DNA of 64,000 nt from positions 1 through 64,000 of the forward strand of contig NZ_VUMR01000001.1 of the NCBI RefSeq assembly GCF_009696075.1, written 5' to 3'. The stretch is from Holdemanella porci. GTDB taxonomy: Bacteria; Bacillota_I; Bacilli_A; Erysipelotrichales; Erysipelotrichaceae. A program made the translations under genes and the position numbers. The notes under the pieces were generated by a model. It was not told where the DNA came from and ran no database searches. It saw only the letters and a list, made by a program, of their open reading frames with translations. Shown piece by piece: positions 59,302 through 64,000 of the stretch; the first letter of the stretch is position 1; every line of letters starts with the position of its first letter.

Positions 59302-61079
59302 CAAATAGATCGACAAGCCGATTTTAACCACTCAGCTTCATCACTCGTTAAATAAGGACTGATCTTTTCCAATACCTCTTTATGATAGTTGTTTAACCAA
59401 GCCTTTTCTTCATTTGTCAATAAAGAAACATCCAAACCATCCAAGTCAAAAGGTACAAACGTAATTGGTTCAAAATGCATGAACTGACCATAGTTATTCA
59501 CATTGCCTTTTACGACAACCATTTCATTTTCATGACGAATACCAAACTTACCTTCACAATAGACACCCGGCTCATTTGAAGTAATCATACCCTCATCTAA
59601 TACACACATTTCATTACGATGAGGTAAGACTCTCCATCTAAAGCCATTTGGTGATTCATGTACATTCAATAAGTGACCTACACCATGTCCTGTACCACAT
59701 TGATAATCCACATCCTGATCCCATAGTGGTCCACGAGCTAGAATATCTAAGTTGATTCCTGAACATCCAAATAAGAAGTGTGCATCCGATAAACGAATAT
59801 GTCCTCTTAATGCCTTAGTAAACCAATATCGCTCTTCTTCACTAATATCACCCAACACAAATGTACGCGTAATATCTGTAGTTCCCTCTAGATATTGTCC
59901 ACCACTATCAATTAGAAGCATGCCTGAATTTGTAATTTCAACATTCGTTTCTGGCTTTGAAGAATAGTGCATCATAGCCGCATGTTCTTTATAAGCACAA
60001 ATCGTATCAAAACTATCCTCTAAATAGTTGTCTTGTTGGCTACGAAGAACTTGTAATTTAGACTGAACGCTCATTTCGCTCATCTCTATCTTACCCACAT
60101 TCTTCTTTAACCAATACATGAATTTAGTAACGGCAACACCATCTTTAATGTGCGCCCACTTTGTACACTTTAATTCTGTTTCATTCTTTAAAGCCTTCCA
60201 TAAAATGATTGGACTCTCCTTAAATACTGGCTTAGCCTTTAAATTAGAAACAATCGCATAGTTTACACTCGAAGGATCCACTAGTACTAAACCATTCAAT
60301 GCCTTTGTAGCTTCATACATATCATTATAGCCACAAACCGTAACATTGTTCTTACTAAATTCTTGTTCACTCAATTCATCCAAACGAGAAGCATCCATAT
60401 AAATAGAAGCCGAATCTAAAGATACGATTGAATATGCAAGCGCAACTGGAAAGTTAGGAATGTCATGTGCTCTTAAATTATAAAGCCATGCAATCTGATC
60501 CACACTTGTGAGTACAATGGAATCGACTTTATTTTCCCTTAAGAAAGCACGCAAACGAGAAAGCTTACTTTCCATAGATTCACCCGCAAACTTTTCCGAA
60601 TAATGGAAAGTTGGTGTACTAGGAAGCTCAGGACGATCTGTCCATACGTCATTTACTAAATCTAGATTTACATTCATGTTTAAGTGTGCCAAATCAAATA
60701 CAGATTTATAGGCCAAGGCATCCTTTGTATTCATGACACGACCATCAAATCCAACGGTATCGTTTTCTTTTAGATTTTCAACAATATACGCATCTAGTTC
60801 AGGAACTCCAGGCTGACCCATTCTCATTAAATCAATGCCTGTACCTTGCAATTGATTTGCCGCCTGAATAAAATAACGACCATCTGTCCATAGTGCAGCC
60901 TTATCCAGTAATACAACTAAGACACCTGCACTTCCAGTGAATCCAGACATATATTTACGACATGCGAAATATTCGCAAACATATTCTGTTTCATGAAAGT
61001 CAGACGTAGGAATAATATATGCCTGTACATTATTCTCCATCATCTTCTCACGCAATTTTGAAATTCTTTGAGTAATCAT
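59301..61079 (-). CDS. pepP: Xaa-Pro aminopeptidase (M24B, long three-domain type)
   Basis: The 592-residue cytoplasmic enzyme removes N-terminal residues ahead of proline. It has two creatinase-like N-terminal domains (about 1-300) and the M24 pita-bread domain (about 310-540). The metal ligands are in MLLIDSGGQYLEGTTDITRT (two Asp), HGVGHLLNVHE (His), SNEPGVYCE (Glu) and RHENEMVVV (Glu). This length is typical of the long, eukaryote-like APP1 form found in many Firmicutes. The start has an AGAAGGA site, 21 nt after the membrane protein gene. Confidence 0.93.
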   Translation of the reverse strand: MITQRISKLREKMMENNVQAYIIPTSDFHETEYVCEYFACRKYMSGFTGSAGVLVVLLDKAALWTDGRYFIQAANQLQGTGIDLMRMGQPGVPELDAYIVENLKENDTVGFDGRVMNTKDALAYKSVFDLAHLNMNVNLDLVNDVWTDRPELPSTPTFHYSEKFAGESMESKLSRLRAFLRENKVDSIVLTSVDQIAWLYNLRAHDIPNFPVALAYSIVSLDSASIYMDASRLDELSEQEFSKNNVTVCGYNDMYEATKALNGLVLVDPSSVNYAIVSNLKAKPVFKESPIILWKALKNETELKCTKWAHIKDGVAVTKFMYWLKKNVGKIEMSEMSVQSKLQVLRSQQDNYLEDSFDTICAYKEHAAMMHYSSKPETNVEITNSGMLLIDSGGQYLEGTTDITRTFVLGDISEEERYWFTKALRGHIRLSDAHFLFGCSGINLDILARGPLWDQDVDYQCGTGHGVGHLLNVHESPNGFRWRVLPHRNEMCVLDEGMITSNEPGVYCEGKFGIRHENEMVVVKGNVNNYGQFMHFEPITFVPFDLDGLDVSLLTNEEKAWLNNYHKEVLEKISPYLTSDEAEWLKSACRSI

Positions 61080-61100
61080 TTTTTTAAATCCTTCTTTCCT

Positions 61101-61799
61101 CTATGCCAATTTCTTAAGTGCATCCACCTGGTATACCATATCCAAGAAATCAAATGCCCCACAAGAAAAACATAACACAATCATAATCAAAAATAACATC
61201 TTAATAATATAAGTCACAAAATAAACCGCTTTGACACTATTCTCCAATCGCATGTATTTAAAGTGTGACCACATAATAAAAAGCGGAAACATAAACAATG
61301 CACCTTGAAACAACCAATACATCCAAGTACGATTTTGTAGAAGGTATAAGATGTTGAATACCTTATGCGCATGAAAATCAATCATGAACTGATTGATCAC
61401 AGCCACCGATGCATGCCCATTTAAAAAGCCAAGTGCACCTAGAAAGCTGACACCCGCAAATACATTCGTCAAAAAGATAACGGTTTTTGCGATTTGTTTA
61501 GGCTTCTTTGTGGTAACACGATTTGCCTGTGCCAAAAGACATAAGTGGCTCACAATAAAAAATATACCATATAAAAATGAATAGAACGGAATGAAACAAT
61601 AGAAGATACAGAAAACTATCGATATACCCAACATTAGATTTCCAATGGAATCGGTTGTCGTACGATACTTCTGAATTCTACGAATTCCATTTTTATGCAT
61701 TGAAAAAGCACGCGTAATCGCATTATAAACCGGTTTTGGAAGTATTGACATCAATACCACGAAAACAAGCACAATACCTATCACAATATAATCGCCCAT
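61101..61799 (-). CDS. Multi-pass membrane protein of unknown function
   Basis: The 232-residue protein has about six hydrophobic helices (near 4-22, 50-80, 83-100, 105-125, 155-178 and 190-220) and a basic cytoplasmic loop RAFSMHKNGIRRIQKYR. No motif is recognised. It is the first gene of the minus-strand group leading to pepP, with an AAGGGGG site, and is divergent from the HAD gene. The 75-bp gap (61800-61874) must hold both promoters; I see no strong box for either. Confidence 0.7.
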   Translation of the reverse strand: MGDYIVIGIVLVFVVLMSILPKPVYNAITRAFSMHKNGIRRIQKYRTTTDSIGNLMLGISIVFCIFYCFIPFYSFLYGIFFIVSHLCLLAQANRVTTKKPKQIAKTVIFLTNVFAGVSFLGALGFLNGHASVAVINQFMIDFHAHKVFNILYLLQNRTWMYWLFQGALFMFPLFIMWSHFKYMRLENSVKAVYFVTYIIKMLFLIMIVLCFSCGAFDFLDMVYQVDALKKLA

Positions 61800-61874
61800 T
61801 TTATCCCCCTTTTAATATTTACCTTTCTATTGTAGAATAAAAATATCATTTCGTCCAATCAGAAAGAGGTCTAT

Positions 61875-62708
61875 ATGAAACTTATATTTTTAGACGCCGA
61901 TGGCACCCTGTTTCATCACGAAGGCTACATTCCGGATAGTGCAATAGACGCTTGTATTCAAGCCCAGAAAAACGGACACAAAGTCATTCTATGCACAGGA
62001 AGACAGCGCATTGAAATCTTTGGCCCGATGCTAGAAATTGACTATGACGCCATTATTGCCGGAAGTGGGGCAACCATTGAATGTGAACACAAAATCGTAG
62101 AAGAAAATGCACTCACAAAAGAAGAAAGCCAATACCTTTCTAACTACTTATTAGAAAACAACATTCCCGCAAACTTTGAATGTTCTAATGGTATCTATGC
62201 CACTCAATATACAAAAGACACGATGTTAAAAATGGTGGAAGAACAATGTGCCGGCAAAAGTGAAGAAGAAAAAGCCAAACATGGCCTTACCATTCTAACG
62301 AGCCAAATCCGTGTTGTCGACAATATAAAAGACCTTGTCTACAACAAAGTCTCCGTTATTGACAATGGGAAAACGCCATACAAAAAGATCCAACAAGATC
62401 TGTCCGACAAATACGATGTGATTCCGGCAACCTTTGCACCACTAGGAAAAGAAAGTGGAGAAATCACTTCCTATCACATCAATAAAGCCACAGGCATGGA
62501 TGCCGTAATCAAATACTTTCATGCCGACATTAAAGATACGATTGCGATTGGAGACGGCTTTAATGATATTCCTATGTTTGAAAAAGCACATCTAAGCATC
62601 GCCATGGGAAATGCTCCACAAGAAATCAAAGATAAAGCAGATAAAATTACAACATCACTAGATGAAGATGGTATATATCATGCCTTTAAAGAATTGAATC
62701 TAATTTAA
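61875..62708 (+). CDS. Cof-type HAD-IIB phosphatase
   Basis: The 277-residue hydrolase has the HAD motif I LIFLDADGTLFHHEG (nucleophile Asp), motif II ILCTGRQ, and motif IV AIGDGFNDIPMFEKA, with the C2-cap in between, typical of the Cof/YbiV/YidA group. Such enzymes dephosphorylate sugar phosphates, FMN or PLP; the substrate cannot be predicted. AGAGG precedes the ATG. It is monocistronic and ends at a long hairpin. Confidence 0.9.
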   Translation: MKLIFLDADGTLFHHEGYIPDSAIDACIQAQKNGHKVILCTGRQRIEIFGPMLEIDYDAIIAGSGATIECEHKIVEENALTKEESQYLSNYLLENNIPANFECSNGIYATQYTKDTMLKMVEEQCAGKSEEEKAKHGLTILTSQIRVVDNIKDLVYNKVSVIDNGKTPYKKIQQDLSDKYDVIPATFAPLGKESGEITSYHINKATGMDAVIKYFHADIKDTIAIGDGFNDIPMFEKAHLSIAMGNAPQEIKDKADKITTSLDEDGIYHAFKELNLI

Positions 62709-62758
62709 AGAATATCCTACAAAAATCATATACGATTTCTGTAGGATATTCTTTGCCT
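62707..62758 (+). terminator. Long bidirectional terminator hairpin after the HAD gene
   Basis: A 15-bp stem, AAAGAATATCCTACA (62707-62721) with TGTAGGATATTCTTT (62740-62754), with a further 5-bp inner stem. The U-tract is weak on both sides. It may stop transcripts from the HAD gene and from the Fic remnant on the other strand. The rest of 62759-62824 is open on the minus strand but shows no gene. Confidence 0.65.
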
Positions 62759-62824
62759 TCAATTACCGCATAGTTTGAAAAACACGTTTGATCAGACACT
62801 TCAATCACAGGACATTCATCGATT

Positions 62825-63292
62825 TCAATTTGATTTATTATTCTCATAAGCAATTCTAAAATAATCCAAATAAGCTTTATATTTGTCTTGTGCCGACAAA
62901 CAAGTATCCATTAGATATCCTCTTTCATAATCCCATTCTTTTAAGCCGCGATAATAAAACATTTTCAACTGATCATCGATTATAAATGGGACAATATTAT
63001 ATTTCAAACATTCTTTAAATAAAATCAATCTTCCAACACGACCATTTCCATCTTGAAATGGATGAATACGCTCAAACCTTACATGAAAATCGAGTATATC
63101 TTCAAAAGTTTTTTCTTTTTTACCATTATATTCTTTTAACAATTCCTTCATTCTACTTGGAACTTCTTCAGGAAGTGCTGTATTCATTCCTCCAACTTCA
63201 TTTGGTACCTTTTTATAGTCACCGACCACAAACCATTCTTTTCTTGAATCACTTGTACCATTCTTCAAAGTCAAGTGTAAATCTTTATTGAA
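62825..63292 (-). pseudogene. Fic-family protein, 5' end lost to a TnpB element
   Basis: The frame covers the Fic core: TLKNGTSDSRKEWFVVGDYK, the VGG...PEEV segment, FHVRFERIHPFQDGNGRVGR with the full HxFxDGNGRxxR catalytic motif, and a C-terminal helical part. Fic proteins AMPylate targets with ATP. In-frame similarity starts only at about FNKDLHL (63292), where the IS right end begins. Normal family members have 50 or more residues before this point, including the inhibitory helix region in some classes. The 5' part may survive on the far side of the element beyond the window. No start codon or ribosome site is visible, so it is probably not expressed. Confidence 0.75.
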
Positions 63293-63400
63293 CCTCTCAT
63301 CACTGAAGTGACGAGATTCTTGGGAACAGGGTTTCTATCGAAACCTTTCTTACCAAGCTATCCCCGCAGTTCCTGCGGTTTTTATTAATTTTAGTTAATT
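63286..63400 (-). ncRNA. Putative omega-RNA / right end of the TnpB element
   Basis: Just after the tnpB stop, the minus strand shows three hairpins. CCGCAG/CTGCGG spans 63378-63364, GGTTTC/GAAACC spans 63345-63330, and a terminal TCTCGTCACT/AGTGATGAGA stem with one G-U pair spans 63316-63295. This order is typical of IS200/IS605 right ends, from which TnpB-associated omega-RNA is produced; the guide would start just beyond the end, in the Fic sequence near 63290. The exact RNA ends are not known. Confidence 0.6.
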
Positions 63401-64000
63401 TGCTAATATGCCCTGCATCAATATATTGATGGATGCATTTATATCTCTGTCATGATTTGAATGGCATTTTGGACATGTCCATTCTCTTACTTTTAAATCT
63501 TTTGTTCCTTCATTCTTATATCCGCAACAATGACAGGTCTGACTGCTCGCATAGAACGTGTCTACTTTCTTGATTACCTTTCCATACCACTTTGCTTTAT
63601 ATTCTAGCTGTGTTGTAAACTTTGACCAGGATACATCCGATATAGACTGGGCTAGATTGTGGTTTTTAAGCATGTTGTCGACTTTTAAGTCTTCTATACA
63701 GATGATGTCATATTCTCTAATGATTCTAGTAGATAGTTTGTTGATAAAATCCATTCTTTGACTCGCTATCTTTTCATGAAGTCTTGCAATCTTGATTCTG
63801 TTTTTGATCCAGTTGCGGCCGCCCTTTGTTTTTCGTGACTGCTGCTTCTGTAGCTTTTTCAGTTTCTCAATCGACTTCTTCAGATATTTTGGATTCTCTA
63901 CCTTTTCTCCATTACTCAATATGATAAAATCCTTGATACCTAGATCTATACCTGTTTCATTATATGTCAGTGGAAACAAGACTTCTTCTACATCCGTATA
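63395..64000 (-). CDS. tnpB: IS200/IS605-family TnpB (OrfB), C-terminal part
   Basis: The frame runs off the window end in phase. The visible 201 residues hold the RuvC-like catalytic set: Asp in NETGIDLGIKDF, Glu in DIICIEDLKVDNML and Asp in SNHDRDINASINI. They also hold the zinc finger CHCCGYKNEG...WTCPKCHS, so the nuclease looks intact here. TnpB is an RNA-guided DNA endonuclease that helps keep its element. The start and any tnpA lie beyond 64000. The element interrupts the Fic gene downstream. The sequence shows no stops or frameshifts. Confidence 0.9.
   Translation of the reverse strand, partial: YTDVEEVLFPLTYNETGIDLGIKDFIILSNGEKVENPKYLKKSIEKLKKLQKQQSRKTKGGRNWIKNRIKIARLHEKIASQRMDFINKLSTRIIREYDIICIEDLKVDNMLKNHNLAQSISDVSWSKFTTQLEYKAKWYGKVIKKVDTFYASSQTCHCCGYKNEGTKDLKVREWTCPKCHSNHDRDINASINILMQGILAN

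Noticed and set aside
1-64000. tRNA or rRNA genes.
   Set aside because: No cloverleaf-like sequence with the GGTTCGAATCC-type arm or rRNA-like stretch was noticed on either strand, though this was by eye only.

Overview
The DNA is AT-rich and reads like a low-GC Gram-positive. AGGAGG-type ribosome binding sites, extended -10 promoters (TGnTATAAT) and intrinsic terminators are common. It encodes an LCP ligase, C39 and amidase autolysins with choline-binding-like repeats, and streptococcus-like rhamnan genes. The gene content would fit an Erysipelotrichia/Lachnospirales-like gut or oral Firmicute, but this is inferred from protein style, not proven.

Layout. (1) 1-470: 5' part of an IS3-family element, next to a 3'-truncated dTDP-sugar ketoisomerase gene. 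(2) 469-12026, minus strand: polysaccharide cluster B. Its initiating phosphoglycosyl transferase is followed by a complete GDP-D-glycero-D-manno-heptose pathway packed into two genes (an HddA kinase and a nucleotidyltransferase-GmhB-GmhA fusion), two GT4 enzymes, a Wzy-like polymerase, a WbsX-type protein, an acetyltransferase, an aminotransferase and the broken ketoisomerase. The operon is preceded by a TTGACA promoter and a roughly 230-nt structured leader that ends in a terminator hairpin. (3) 12545-20329, minus: three secreted wall proteins, two of them large enzymes with three ricin-type beta-trefoils each. (4) 20442-47419, minus: polysaccharide cluster A. It holds a second initiating transferase, several GT2/GT4 enzymes, an LCP ligase, a Wzt/Wzm ABC exporter, a GacI/GacJ/GacK/GacL-like side-chain module with two GT-C-like proteins, a MerR-methyltransferase fusion, and rmlA-C-B-(GT14)-(GT4)-rmlD for dTDP-L-rhamnose. 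(5) 47597-50735: a 45-residue membrane protein with its own promoter and terminator, divergent from a cytoplasmic GH2 beta-galactosidase. (6) 50825-56031: an islet of toxin-antitoxin remnants (broken hicA, intact hicB, hicB and relB relics, an orphan relB) around a two-gene ATPase + TOPRIM-like module that may be an antiviral defence system, and an S66 LD-carboxypeptidase. (7) 56345-62708: ordinary metabolism (cupin, trpS, galE, CpXC protein, Xaa-Pro aminopeptidase, membrane protein, HAD phosphatase). (8) 62825-64000: a Fic gene whose 5' end is cut by an IS200/IS605-type TnpB element with a visible right-end/omega-RNA structure.

How it works together (inference). rmlA and rmlB supply dTDP-4-keto-6-deoxyglucose both to rhamnose synthesis (rmlC, rmlD) for cluster A and to the 3-amino-sugar branch of cluster B. 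Cluster A looks like an ABC-exported rhamnan wall polysaccharide, decorated outside the membrane through an undecaprenyl-phosphate-sugar branch and attached by the LCP protein. Cluster B looks like a Wzy-type heptose-containing glycan. The trefoil autolysins between them may bind one of these glycans. The likeliest new systems are the ATPase/TOPRIM pair, the leader RNA of cluster B, and the accessory beta-sandwich domain shared by the exporter ATPase and a large glycosyltransferase.
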